Assembly: GCA_020073385.1 (NCBI GenBank)
Contig: JAIQFH010000030.1
Span: 1-64,000, forward strand
Source: Terriglobia bacterium
GTDB lineage: Bacteria; Acidobacteriota; Terriglobia; Terriglobales; Acidobacteriaceae
Reading direction: 5' to 3'
Length of the DNA: 64,000 nt
The notes beneath the pieces are model-generated. The model did no database searches. It was given only the letters and a program-made list of their open reading frames with translations, and was not told the origin of the DNA. The position numbers were made by a program, and so were the translations under genes. Positions 45,959 to 54,932 of this stretch are shown piece by piece. The stretch's first letter is position 1. Each line of letters opens with the position of its first letter.

Positions 45959-46877
45959 GGTCTTCCTTCTTGCCGCTAGCGTCAGGCTGACCGGCTTCGG
46001 GTCGAGACGCGCTTCCACCCGTATTCCCACTTGTGCTCCCTGCGGCACTTCCGCTCGGATTGGCTTTCGTATTTGCGGGGGAAGGTTGGCGCGGCTCCGC
46101 GACGACCTCGCCGGTTCGTGCATCGACCAACTGTCCGGTCCGCGGATCCAGCATGACTGGCACGAGGACCACGCGGGGAAATACAAAGTAAGCCAGCGAG
46201 AATCCCACCGCCAGCACCGATAAATAGAAAAAGACATGGAAAACCAGCCGCTCCAGGGACGAGTCATCGCTATCACCGGATTTAGTCGCGTCCAGCCGCC
46301 CAATCTTGATTCGGGTGGCTTCGCGCTTCTCACTCACCCGTTCCGAAACTGGGTCCGCTCCGTCGTCGGATACGGGCTCAGATCTCTCCGTAATCTCTGC
46401 AGGTTCGCCCCCGCGCCGGTCGACTACTGCGATGCGAGTCAGTCGCTCGATGCGGTCGCCCACCCATCCGAAGCACCCTTCCTCGTCCGACTGAGGATCG
46501 AAGACCCACGCCACCTGGCCCGGCGACGAAAAGAAATTCTTGTGAATGAATGTGTCGTGATCAGAGAGAAAGATGCCAAATCCCGGATGCGAGTGATACC
46601 ACCCCACAATTCGCTCGTGGGGATAATTCTTGTCCTTTACAGCGTAAATATGCTCCCAGGTATCCTGGGTGAAAGTTACGTGAGCTCCAGCTTCATCGGC
46701 GTTCTCACCCTCAATGCATGCGGCGACCTCGATGCGGCGATCTCGATCCTGGCCGATGAGCACACCGCAGACCTCGGTCTTGCCGCTCGAGCGCGCATGC
46801 TGCCGAATCTGGCGCACTACTTCACTGTCGACTACTAAGGTCGGCTGTGTAGCGGAAGGTTTTGCTTTCGCCTTCAT
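45945..46877 (-). CDS. Membrane-anchored JAMM (Mov34/JAB) isopeptidase
   Basis: A 310-residue protein. The N-terminal ~150 residues are a JAB/JAMM metalloprotease with the full set: E35 (KTEVCGVLIG), H95-x-H97 (GWYHSHPG), S105 and D108 (LSDHD). A cysteine-containing flap and a hinge of basic/acidic residues follow. One span lies at about 218-240, then a proline/serine/glycine-rich tail. JAMM enzymes remove or trim ubiquitin-like proteins. The ATG overlaps the E1 gene's stop as ATGA. The soluble part lies ahead of the span, so it is probably cytoplasmic. Confidence 0.9.
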   Translation of the reverse strand: MKAKAKPSATQPTLVVDSEVVRQIRQHARSSGKTEVCGVLIGQDRDRRIEVAACIEGENADEAGAHVTFTQDTWEHIYAVKDKNYPHERIVGWYHSHPGFGIFLSDHDTFIHKNFFSSPGQVAWVFDPQSDEEGCFGWVGDRIERLTRIAVVDRRGGEPAEITERSEPVSDDGADPVSERVSEKREATRIKIGRLDATKSGDSDDSSLERLVFHVFFYLSVLAVGFSLAYFVFPRVVLVPVMLDPRTGQLVDARTGEVVAEPRQPSPANTKANPSGSAAGSTSGNTGGSASRPEAGQPDASGKKEDHAKP

Positions 46878-48079
46878 GACTTTAAGGGCATTGAGCCAGC
46901 GGGTTCCGAAGCCAGTATTCCCAGCACTCGCGGCGCATCACCGTATGGGATATAGGCAACTTCCTGCTCTCTGCTTCGAGCTACGAAAACGTCTAGTAGG
47001 GGTAATCCCAGCCTGCTCAGCAGCCTGCCACCAAGCTCTGGTTCCCCCGAGTATGCGTGCGCCGAAACAACCGTGCGCAAATGTTTATCGTTCTTGCATC
47101 TCGCACGCTCGAACGGGATGCTTCCCACGGGCTGGTACATTTCTTCTTCTTCGCTACACGCAGGGCAAACGAACTTCTGCACCACATCACGGCTGAACTC
47201 GATGACCACGTCCGATCCCATTTCCTGACGCGCACGCTCGCGCAGCGCCGCCAGCGTCAGTCCGTCTGAACTCTCTTCCAGGTGCACGATCTGCGGCAGC
47301 GTATAGTGGCTCATGCAATCCGCGTTCTGCGTGTACTCGACCACATAAGAAGTGTGGTTCATCCCTTCGAAGACGTAGCCCTTACTCGCCAAAGTCGGCA
47401 AACCGTGAATTAGCTTGACAGCTTCTTGCACCTGCACTCCCGCGATGATCGAAGAAATCGTTGGAGTGGTTGGGACCTTCCCCTCAACGGTCGGCTCCAG
47501 GGTCAACAAGTTGCACGACATTCTCTTCTGCAGGATGGCCCAGTCGACTTCGCCCAAGGTGCATTCGTAGCAGGGAGCAACGCCAGGCAGAAATACTCGC
47601 ACCACTCCATTAATGCCTTCAATCGCACCATCGATCCAGGGACGATTCACCTTCCACGCCGAACGATTGATCCACAATCTCGCCTCGCGGTTATCAAGGC
47701 CCGCGACAATTACGTCGCTCCACTCGAACAGACCCAAACCGCACCCGTGCAACACGTTTCCGATGACGGGATGCACCCTCGCATCGGGCGCCAGAGAGCA
47801 GTATGCGCTGGCTGCGGCATCTGCCTTGAACTTGCCTATATCCTCGGATCGGTAAAGAACCGCACGTGAAAGATTCGATTCCTCGATGCGGTCAAGGTCC
47901 ACCACGATCACCTTCGCAAAGCCAAGCAGCGCCGCATTTTTCAGGATTTCATTGCCCAGAGCGCCCGCTCCGATCACAAGCAACCTGCAACCGGCGATCC
48001 TTTCCTGATCCCACCAGGAAATCAGCCGGAGCCGGCTGAAGCGATCCTCGCGAACGTCACTGTCGAAGACGGGTGTCAT
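46874..48079 (-). CDS. E1-like (ThiF-family) activating enzyme
   Basis: A 401-residue protein from the ATG at 48079, 5 bp after the ubiquitin-like gene's stop. Residues about 25-235 are the ThiF-type adenylation domain: GAGALG at 37-42, DLD at 61-63, SR at 71-72 and AGLDNREAR at 126-134. C170/C173 (CYEC) and C305/C308 (CPAC) are the probable zinc pairs. C189 (MSCNLL) is the best candidate for the catalytic cysteine. The C-terminal ~150 residues are an additional domain. It would adenylate the C-terminus of the Ubl encoded just upstream. Confidence 0.9.
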   Translation of the reverse strand: MTPVFDSDVREDRFSRLRLISWWDQERIAGCRLLVIGAGALGNEILKNAALLGFAKVIVVDLDRIEESNLSRAVLYRSEDIGKFKADAAASAYCSLAPDARVHPVIGNVLHGCGLGLFEWSDVIVAGLDNREARLWINRSAWKVNRPWIDGAIEGINGVVRVFLPGVAPCYECTLGEVDWAILQKRMSCNLLTLEPTVEGKVPTTPTISSIIAGVQVQEAVKLIHGLPTLASKGYVFEGMNHTSYVVEYTQNADCMSHYTLPQIVHLEESSDGLTLAALRERARQEMGSDVVIEFSRDVVQKFVCPACSEEEEMYQPVGSIPFERARCKNDKHLRTVVSAHAYSGEPELGGRLLSRLGLPLLDVFVARSREQEVAYIPYGDAPRVLGILASEPAGSMPLKS

Positions 48080-48084
48080 CGCAT

Positions 48085-48357
48085 TCACGCACCTGCAGTA
48101 ATCTCCGGTTGCAGCCGCAAGATATCTCCGTCTTGCACTTGCGCCTCCGATAGAGTCTGCCCGTCTTGAATTTGCCGCCCTGAATTCTTGTGATGAAATT
48201 TGTAACTCAGCGGGGCGCCGTCCGGACCATTCGTTGGCAGCCTCAACTTCTGCACCAGCACGGCGACGATCTTGTTGCATGGAGCGTCATCCGGCAGCTC
48301 TACGGGCACGCGCTTGTTCTCGGTCGAGTCGTAAACGGTAACGTTTATATTAGCCAT
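48085..48357 (-). CDS. Ubiquitin-like protein (YukD/EsaB type)
   Basis: A 90-residue protein from the ATG at 48357, preceded by AAGAGGA. It has the beta-grasp pattern of YukD-like proteins: INVTVYDSTENKRVPVELPDD (two strands), a helix (KIVAVLVQKLRLP), YKFHHKNSGRQI and TLSEAQVQDGDILRLQ. The end is EITAGA, so one Ala follows the last Gly and there is no diglycine. Trimming by the JAMM protein would be needed if Gly is the conjugated residue. Located directly upstream of the E1 and 28 bp after the trypsin-like gene. Confidence 0.85.
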   Translation of the reverse strand: MANINVTVYDSTENKRVPVELPDDAPCNKIVAVLVQKLRLPTNGPDGAPLSYKFHHKNSGRQIQDGQTLSEAQVQDGDILRLQPEITAGA

Positions 48358-48385
48358 TCCTCTTGAGCCCCATCCTGGATTAGGT

Positions 48386-49471
48386 TCACGGCTGCCCTCT
48401 GGCCGGCATCGCCTTCTCCAGCGCCTCGTCGCGCGTAACGTAGTCGGCCAATCGTCTACGGCCAAAGCTCACAAACTCCCACTCAGAATCTTCCAGCAGC
48501 GCATCGGCACGCACAGCGAAATTCAGGTTTTCGGCATTGGGATCGCCCTGTTTGTCGACCATCGACGTCACAATTCCCAACAGATTCCCTCGATCATCAA
48601 ATACGGGTCCGCCGCTATTGCCCGGACTCACCGGCGCCGACATCTGGATCGTGCTGCCGTTCATGCGAGAGATGATTCCGGTACTCAACGTGAACCTGAG
48701 CCCCTCGGGATGCCCAATCACAAAAACATTCTCTCCTTCGCTCGGAGGCGTCGTTTTTGCGACCGGCTGTACAAATGTCGCATTCCCCTTCGTCCGCGGC
48801 ATCCAAAGCAAGAGCAGATCTAAACTGCGATGACGGGCCACAACATCAGCCGCTCCCCACGTTCCCGACGACATCGCAATCAGCCCGCGCGTCCCGGCTT
48901 TCGCCGCATTGAAAGCAGGGCCATCAAGCACATGGCGCGCGGTAACGAACAGATATCCATCCGCGCTCGCTTGCAACAAGGTCCCTGCTCCGAAACTCGC
49001 GGTAGGCATTTCCTCATGAGTGAGCCATGATCGTCGCGACGGCGAAATTACCGCCACCAGGGGTTTCAGTTTTTCCGAGACATCCTTGGCCGACATCGGC
49101 AGCGCCGCCGGCAAAGTAGGGAATTCTAGCCGCTCGTCCAGTTCGCTCAACCCCGCCCCTACCATCGATGGCAGCGGGGTCACAGAGAAAAACATCACCG
49201 TCGCGGCCGAGGTTACAATCCCGCTCACGATGAGCAATGTCGCCAGCAACGAAGTCCATTCATGTCGCGTTCGTGGTGGCAATCCTCGCATCGCCACACG
49301 CAAAACGATCGCGACCAGGCAGAGTAGCGGCAAGAACAACACGAGCGGGGATAACGTCCATTTCGCCCATCGGGGAACGACAGGTGCCAGACGCGGCTCC
49401 AGTCGCGCAGGCTGGTCCGCTGGAGTCTGAGTTTCTGCCACTTCAGCAGAGCTGATAACTATCTTTTCCAT
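48386..49471 (-). CDS. Membrane-anchored trypsin-like serine protease
   Basis: A 361-residue protein. Two spans near 38-60 and 75-97 precede a chymotrypsin/HtrA-fold domain with the full triad: H180 (VTARHVLDG), D218 (HRSLDLLLLWM) and S286 (SPGNSGGPVF). No PDZ domain is present. It probably lies in the periplasm or at the membrane face, and is the first gene of the operon, 28 bp before the ubiquitin-like gene. Partner of the conjugation system by context; substrate unknown. Confidence 0.88.
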   Translation of the reverse strand: MEKIVISSAEVAETQTPADQPARLEPRLAPVVPRWAKWTLSPLVLFLPLLCLVAIVLRVAMRGLPPRTRHEWTSLLATLLIVSGIVTSAATVMFFSVTPLPSMVGAGLSELDERLEFPTLPAALPMSAKDVSEKLKPLVAVISPSRRSWLTHEEMPTASFGAGTLLQASADGYLFVTARHVLDGPAFNAAKAGTRGLIAMSSGTWGAADVVARHRSLDLLLLWMPRTKGNATFVQPVAKTTPPSEGENVFVIGHPEGLRFTLSTGIISRMNGSTIQMSAPVSPGNSGGPVFDDRGNLLGIVTSMVDKQGDPNAENLNFAVRADALLEDSEWEFVSFGRRRLADYVTRDEALEKAMPARGQP

Positions 49472-49700
49472 GTAAAGGAGACGGACACACGCCCGCGTCT
49501 GCGTGGGGAAGTATCACATTCTGTTGCATCTTTCAGCAAAATGCAAGCCAAAGTCTGAGCGTGATTGCGGAACTTAGCCCCAGACAGCCCCGCTATTTCG
49601 GACACGTATTAACAGCCTAGACCGCCGGAACAAGCGGGCAGATGAGACCGTTCAAAAGGAACGATCTGTTACCGATGTCTCGGAACGGACAGATAAGATC

Positions 49701-49790
49701 TGGCGGAGAGGGAGGGATTCGAACCCCCGGTACCCTTTCGGGTACGCCGGTTTTCAAGACCGGAGCCATCAACCACTCGGCCACCTCTCC
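49701..49790 (-). tRNA. tRNA-Ser (UGA anticodon)
   Basis: On the minus strand the 5' acceptor arm GGAGAGG (49790-49784) pairs with CCTCTCC (49711-49705). The anticodon loop reads CTTGAAA, giving UGA, and a long variable arm (GGGTACC-type stem) is that of a serine tRNA. A discriminator G and an encoded CCA (49703-49701) finish the gene. About 90 nt. Confidence 0.95.
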
Positions 49791-49930
49791 GTACGGGCGC
49801 TCTGTGCGAAAGGGCCTGTTTCGTGATCCGAGGAGCGGTCGGTGCTTTTAATAGTTTACATGACCCAACCACTGCAATCCCCGGCGTCGATATGTAGACC
49901 GTTGATGTATAGATCAGGGAGAAGGTGAGG

Positions 49931-50839
49931 TTACGGCTGCGCCAACAATCCGAATGCTTTGGAATGAAATTCCATTACTTCGGAGAAATGAGAAAGAAAA
50001 TATGTGATGCTGTGGTCACCGGGGTAGGGGTGGTATTCATGTTTGATGTGTTCGTCGGAGAGTTCGTGGTCCAGCGCCACAGCCCCTTTTTCAAATCCAT
50101 AGTTGTCTTCCTGGCCACAATTAAAGTAGATCGTGAGTTTCCGCACTCCGAGGGCATTTCGTTTTGCCAGCAAAAAGGGATTGTTGTCATTCCAGTGCCG
50201 CTCGGCGACGGGCTTACCGAAAACCGGAGTCAGCACAGCCAGCAAAGGAAGCCCCGTGTTCGAAGCCGCATTGAGTTGCTGGGGAGTCTCCGTGATCAAT
50301 GCTGCGCTCTGCGCGCTCACCGCTGAAAAAAGTTCCGGATGAGCGAACGCGAGCCGAAATGCCCCATACCCCCCCATCGATATTCCGGTGATTGCCCTTC
50401 CCGCACGCCCACCATGGACCCGATACTTGTTTTCAATTCGTGGCAGGAATTCTTGCAGGAAGAAATCGCTGTATCGTTCCGATCCGTCCGCAGAATTAAT
50501 GTAGAAACTTCGGCGGCCCTCCGGCGCGGCGATAAGAAAGTCCCCCATCTTATGCTGACTGCGCAAACCATCCAGAAGCGTCCACCCGCCGCTATTGAAA
50601 AGCGTCTGCTCGTTGTCCCCTAAGCCATGCAGTAGATAGAGCACGGGATACCGCCGAGGAGGTTTCTGAGTCACACCCGCGTCGTACCCGGAAGGAATGA
50701 AAACACAATAGCGGACGGCTCGTTTCAGGATGCGACTATTCAACGCACTGCAGTCAATTCGGCTTTGCGCGGTCGCAGAGCCCACGATCAGGCAAAGGGC
50801 GGATGGGAGTGCCAACCAGAATCGTGTTCGTGGAGACAT
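49931..50839 (-). CDS. Secreted esterase (alpha/beta hydrolase, esterase D/tributyrin type)
   Basis: A 302-residue exported enzyme with a signal peptide (about 1-24, ending ATAQ). It has LYLLHGLGDN, the nucleophile S154 in GISMGGYG, the Asp in CGQEDNYGF and His in PGDHSITYF: a complete triad of the EstA/esterase D group (PF00756-type). It would hydrolyse an acyl ester outside the cytoplasm. It is 5 bp after the stop of the permease gene that precedes it in the same direction, so it is likely co-transcribed with the ABC genes. Confidence 0.85.
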   Translation of the reverse strand: MSPRTRFWLALPSALCLIVGSATAQSRIDCSALNSRILKRAVRYCVFIPSGYDAGVTQKPPRRYPVLYLLHGLGDNEQTLFNSGGWTLLDGLRSQHKMGDFLIAAPEGRRSFYINSADGSERYSDFFLQEFLPRIENKYRVHGGRAGRAITGISMGGYGAFRLAFAHPELFSAVSAQSAALITETPQQLNAASNTGLPLLAVLTPVFGKPVAERHWNDNNPFLLAKRNALGVRKLTIYFNCGQEDNYGFEKGAVALDHELSDEHIKHEYHPYPGDHSITYFLSHFSEVMEFHSKAFGLLAQP

Positions 50840-50844
50840 TCGTT

Positions 50845-52242
50845 CTATTCGTAACGCAAGGCCTGCACCGGGTCGAGTCTAGCCGCGCGCCCAGCCGGAT
50901 AGAGTCCCGAGACCAGACTGACAAAACAAGCAAAACCGATAGCAAACGCAACCAGCCACAAAGGCACAGCCCAGAAGTGCTCCGGTGGAATGGATTGGCT
51001 TTTCAGGTAAATGTTGGTTCCAAAATTGATTACTTGGCCGATAGCCCAACCAAGCACAACGCCGATGATTCCTCCGGCAATACCCATTGCACCGGCCTCG
51101 GCGAAAAACAATTTTCTTACGTCGCTGTCACTGGCTCCGATTGCCTTCATAATTCCAATTTCACGCCTGCGTTCAAGAATGGCCATCACTAGTGTGTTGA
51201 CGATTCCGATGGACGCCACGATTAACGCGAGGCTTCCGAAAATCCCCAGAAATGCGTACAACACTCTGAAAACCTGCTGCAAGCTCCGGCTCGCATCGAG
51301 AATTGAAAAGGTAGTGAAACCCATTTTCTTGATAGCATCCTCGACGCCCTGTATCCTCGACGGATCTTTCACCCGCACGCTGATCGATGAATACACCGGC
51401 TCTTTGCTTGCTGCCCGCGAGATCTCGCGCAGGTCCACTAACTGCATAACGTGGAGATTCTCAGCCAATCCCAGCGGAAGAAACACTCGAGCCCGCATCG
51501 GTCCCCGCAGGCTTTCAGGATCAAGATCCAGAATCCCTGCAATCGTCAGCTTCTGCTCACGCGATACCACGGAATAGGAAGCACCCGCCGGCTCGCTCTC
51601 TTTGTTTTCAGGCCCTGGAAGGCTCGTTTGATCCCCACTCTCGCCACGCTGCGCGTAGCGCATGGTAAGTTCCTTCCCCAATAGCGGCTTCGCTAGCTCC
51701 GCTACGCTCGGCTCAGGCTGACCTAGCGGCGGCGTCTTTCCCAAGAGCTCTTCGGCAAACGACTTCTGCAGAATCACCTCGGACGCCGTATCGGATGAGA
51801 AGAACCTGCCCTGCATGCCATCGAAAGAGTCGTTGGACTTGGCGGACAAAGGCAGAGCGGAGATCATCGTCAAGTGCGGCTTGTCCTCGAACTGCAGTTC
51901 GGTGGAGAAGCGGATATCTGGATAGACCTCTTTGACATTCGGCAGATGCTCCATTTCTACACGCGCTGCCTCGTCAAGAACTCGGCTTTCTCCCGGAGTT
52001 GGACCATTCCTCTCCTCCTGGCGCCCACCGCGCAAATCACGCCGAGAAGAGACAAAAACGGTGTCAAACAATCCTGACTTCTCCAATCGTCGCGAAAGCA
52101 TCTGCTGCAAACCGGTCCCTAAGGAGAGCATCGCGACCAGCGAAGCCACACCAACGGAAATCCCAATCGTAGTCAGTGAATTCCGCAACAAGGACTCTCG
52201 CAGATTCCGCAATGCTAGTTCCGTGAGATCCGGAATCTTCAC
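50845..52242 (-). CDS. ABC transporter permease, MacB/FtsX type
   Basis: A 465-residue protein with an N-terminal span (about 20-40) and three C-terminal spans (about 345-460), separated by a large periplasmic domain: the MacB/FtsX permease topology. The N-terminal ELALRNLRESLLRNSLTTIGI and the C-terminal ERRREIGIMKAIGASDSDVRKLFF are typical. The ATG overlaps the ATPase stop as ATGA. With the ATPase at 52239 it would form a mechanotransmitting exporter or lipoprotein-handling system. Substrate unknown. Confidence 0.88.
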   Translation of the reverse strand: MKIPDLTELALRNLRESLLRNSLTTIGISVGVASLVAMLSLGTGLQQMLSRRLEKSGLFDTVFVSSRRDLRGGRQEERNGPTPGESRVLDEAARVEMEHLPNVKEVYPDIRFSTELQFEDKPHLTMISALPLSAKSNDSFDGMQGRFFSSDTASEVILQKSFAEELLGKTPPLGQPEPSVAELAKPLLGKELTMRYAQRGESGDQTSLPGPENKESEPAGASYSVVSREQKLTIAGILDLDPESLRGPMRARVFLPLGLAENLHVMQLVDLREISRAASKEPVYSSISVRVKDPSRIQGVEDAIKKMGFTTFSILDASRSLQQVFRVLYAFLGIFGSLALIVASIGIVNTLVMAILERRREIGIMKAIGASDSDVRKLFFAEAGAMGIAGGIIGVVLGWAIGQVINFGTNIYLKSQSIPPEHFWAVPLWLVAFAIGFACFVSLVSGLYPAGRAARLDPVQALRYE

Positions 52243-53000
52243 GCACGTCCTCCCTCTGCTCCGGAACCAGGCGACGGATCATTGTCCCGATCGTCCACCA
52301 GTTTCCCGTCAGCGAGAAAGATCATTCGCTGTGCATACCGCTCCGCCAGCGCGCGCTCATGCGTCACCATCACCACGGTCATGCCGAGCTCACGATTGAA
52401 ATCGCGAACCATATCCATGATTTCCTTCCCCGTATGACTGTCGAGATTCCCAGTAGGCTCGTCTGCCAGCAAAAGCCGCGGTCGATTGATTAGCGCCCTC
52501 GCCAGCGCTGCCCTCTGTTGCTCGCCTCCCGAAAGCTCGCTCGGTCGATGCCTCATGCGGGCCTTCAATCCCACCCGTTCCAGAGCCTCGCGAGCCCGTG
52601 AATCGCGACAGCCTCGATCGACTTCTGCGAAGCGCAAGGGAAGCTCCACGTTCTCAGTCACGGTCATGCTGGGAATCAGGTTGAACGACTGAAACACCAT
52701 TCCCACGACGTGCAGCCGGTATTTCGCAAGTTCTTCGCGTGAGAGCTGGGCGAGATCACGCTCTTGAACGACTACGACTCCTGAAGTTGGTCGATCCAGC
52801 CCTGCTATCAGATTCAACATCGACGACTTGCCGGATCCGGAACTGCCCAGCAATGCGACGAACTCCCCGGAACGAATCTCTAGCGAGACTCCATCCACCG
52901 CGCGAATGATGTTTTCCCCCATGCGGTAGTGACGGCAGAGATTCTGGCTGCGGATCGCAACGGTGCCACGCTCGGCAGCAATTGCAGGGACGGTCGTCAT
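52239..53000 (-). CDS. ABC transporter ATP-binding protein (MacB/LolD type)
   Basis: A 253-residue ATPase starting at the ATG at 53000, 5 bp after the upstream gene's stop. Walker A is LLGSSGSGKSS, the signature is LSGGEQQR, and Walker B is LLLADEPTGN followed by H in VTHE. The PFxxEARxPTSGVV-type insertion and VFQSFNLIPSMTVTENVELPL match the LolD/MacB subfamily. It pairs with the permease whose start overlaps its stop. Confidence 0.9.
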   Translation of the reverse strand: MTTVPAIAAERGTVAIRSQNLCRHYRMGENIIRAVDGVSLEIRSGEFVALLGSSGSGKSSMLNLIAGLDRPTSGVVVVQERDLAQLSREELAKYRLHVVGMVFQSFNLIPSMTVTENVELPLRFAEVDRGCRDSRAREALERVGLKARMRHRPSELSGGEQQRAALARALINRPRLLLADEPTGNLDSHTGKEIMDMVRDFNRELGMTVVMVTHERALAERYAQRMIFLADGKLVDDRDNDPSPGSGAEGGRA

Positions 53001-53005
53001 GGCAG

Positions 53006-54904
53006 CTAGCGCATCTCTCCTCGAAGGACGCGCAGGGCGTCTGCCGCTTTTACATCGCCATTTTTCCCGCTCGCGCCATTTCCATCCACCACAATGGCGT
53101 CTCCTTCGCCAGGGGCCAGAAACAGGTTTTCTTCGACTCCATGTTGCCGGGTGTACAAGTCGTAATAGCGTCCGCGCGCCGCGTAGAGCTCGGCATGCGT
53201 TCCGCGTTCCAAAATCTGACCCTGCTCCATCACCATGATCTGATCGGCCCGGCGAATCGTTGACAGCCGGTGCGCAATCACGAATGTTGTTCGCCCCTGC
53301 ATCAAATAAGAGAGCCCCTGCTGGATCAACTGTTCCGATTCCGAGTCGAGACTGGAAGTTGCCTCGTCCAGAATCAGAATCCGCGGCTCCGCCAGAATTG
53401 CCCGCGCAATCGAGATTCTCTGCCGCTGACCGCCAGAAAGCTTCACCCCGCGCTCGCCAACGACGGTATCGTACTTGTCGGTGAAGGCCTCGGCGAACTC
53501 GTCCACCCGAGCAATCCGGCACGCCCGCATGATTTGCTCTTCTGTTGCATCGGGTCGCGAGAATGCTACATTCTCGCGAATCGTACCGTCGAACAAGAAC
53601 GACTCTTGCAGCACTACCCCCAGCCTTGTTCGGAATGAATCGAGCCGCACCGTGCTCAGATCTACCCCGTCGACACGGGCAGTTCCCTTTGTAGGCACAT
53701 AAAAAGCAGAGATCAGCCCGATGGTGGTCGACTTCCCGGATCCCGACGACCCTACGAGCGCCGTTACGGTTCCCGGCTGAGACGTGAACGATAGGTCGTG
53801 CAACACTTCGTGTGTCCCGTCATAACTGAAACTCACATCCTCGAACTCGACCGTTCCCACGATGTCGTCGAGCTTTGCCGTACGTCGCGGGTCTTGATCC
53901 TCGGGCCGCTCGCGCATAATTTCCTGCGTACGTTCCAGTCCGGCAAGAGCCTCGGTAATCTGTGTACCGATCGACACCACTTGCAGAATCGGCGCGACAA
54001 GAAACACGAGATAAAGATTGTAGGAGATGTAGCCGCCTGGGGTTAACGTGTGGCCGATCATTTGGCGTCCACCCACATACATGGTCGCCGCGCCCACAAA
54101 CCCTAGCAGCACGCTCGCCGACAAACTCATGAGCGAGGTCGCCGTCAGAGTGCGCATCACATTGTCCAGCAGTCGCCGGACTCCGCTGGCAAATGTCTTC
54201 TCTTCGCGTTCCTCAGCGTGATATCCCTTCACTACGCGCACACCACCAAGTGATTCCGTCAGGCGTCCTGTTACCTCAGCGTTGATTTTCCCCCGCTCCC
54301 GGAAAATCGGACGGATCGTCGCGAACGCTCGACTCAGTACAAACGCGAAGCAACTCAACGAGCCCACAGCAATCAGCGTCAAGGGAACGCTCGTGCGAAG
54401 TAGCAAGACCAATGCAATCCCGGACGCGACAATGCCGCCTGAAAAATCGACCAGTCCTGTCCCCAGTAGATTTCGCACGCCCTCGACGTCGCTCATAATG
54501 CGGGACACCAGGGCCCCAGTTTTATTGGCGTCGTAAAAGGCGACAGGTAACCGCGAAATGTGTTTTTGCACCTCCTCGCGAAGTTCTGCAATCAGGCGCT
54601 GCGCCGCTTTGGAAAGTAGTTGTGTGAGCGAAAAAGAGGTAATGCCCTGAATCAGCGTCGCCAGCAAAACGGCGAAGACCAAAGGCCGCAGCATCGAAAC
54701 TTGATTCTTGGAAACGACGTTATCAATCAGGAATTTCGAAGAGTACGGCAGGACGAAGCCCGCAACCTTGTTGATCACCATCAGCACGAAGCCGATAGCG
54801 AGCAGCCCTCGTCGCGGACGCATCAGCTTCCAGACCTCTGGCAGTACTGCCCTCAGTCTTTGGATCTTCGGCGCCTTCGGGGTTTCTTTACCTGGGGAAC
54901 TCAA
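53006..54904 (-). CDS. ABC exporter with fused membrane and ATPase domains (MsbA-like)
   Basis: A 632-residue protein. Residues about 20-330 form six spans; the ATPase covers about 360-600, with Walker A LVGSSGSGKSTT, signature LSGGQRQR and Walker B RILILDEATSSLD. This is the homodimeric type of MsbA/BmrA, which exports lipids, drugs or peptides. It stops 5 bp before the MacB-like ATPase, so the two transport systems may be co-transcribed. Divergent from the sensor kinase at 54933, which might regulate it. Confidence 0.9.
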   Translation of the reverse strand: MSSPGKETPKAPKIQRLRAVLPEVWKLMRPRRGLLAIGFVLMVINKVAGFVLPYSSKFLIDNVVSKNQVSMLRPLVFAVLLATLIQGITSFSLTQLLSKAAQRLIAELREEVQKHISRLPVAFYDANKTGALVSRIMSDVEGVRNLLGTGLVDFSGGIVASGIALVLLLRTSVPLTLIAVGSLSCFAFVLSRAFATIRPIFRERGKINAEVTGRLTESLGGVRVVKGYHAEEREEKTFASGVRRLLDNVMRTLTATSLMSLSASVLLGFVGAATMYVGGRQMIGHTLTPGGYISYNLYLVFLVAPILQVVSIGTQITEALAGLERTQEIMRERPEDQDPRRTAKLDDIVGTVEFEDVSFSYDGTHEVLHDLSFTSQPGTVTALVGSSGSGKSTTIGLISAFYVPTKGTARVDGVDLSTVRLDSFRTRLGVVLQESFLFDGTIRENVAFSRPDATEEQIMRACRIARVDEFAEAFTDKYDTVVGERGVKLSGGQRQRISIARAILAEPRILILDEATSSLDSESEQLIQQGLSYLMQGRTTFVIAHRLSTIRRADQIMVMEQGQILERGTHAELYAARGRYYDLYTRQHGVEENLFLAPGEGDAIVVDGNGASGKNGDVKAADALRVLRGEMR

Positions 54905-54932
54905 TCTACTGTTTGACTCCGCGACAACGGCA

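Noticed and set aside
48080..48280. The long N-terminal extension of the E1 frame
   Set aside because: It overlaps the ubiquitin-like gene and lacks a ribosome site; the ATG at 48079 gives a normal ThiF-type start.
43033..49790. A genomic island inserted at the tRNA-Ser gene
   Set aside because: The operon adjoins a tRNA, but I saw no integrase and no repeat of the tRNA 3' end near 43 kb.
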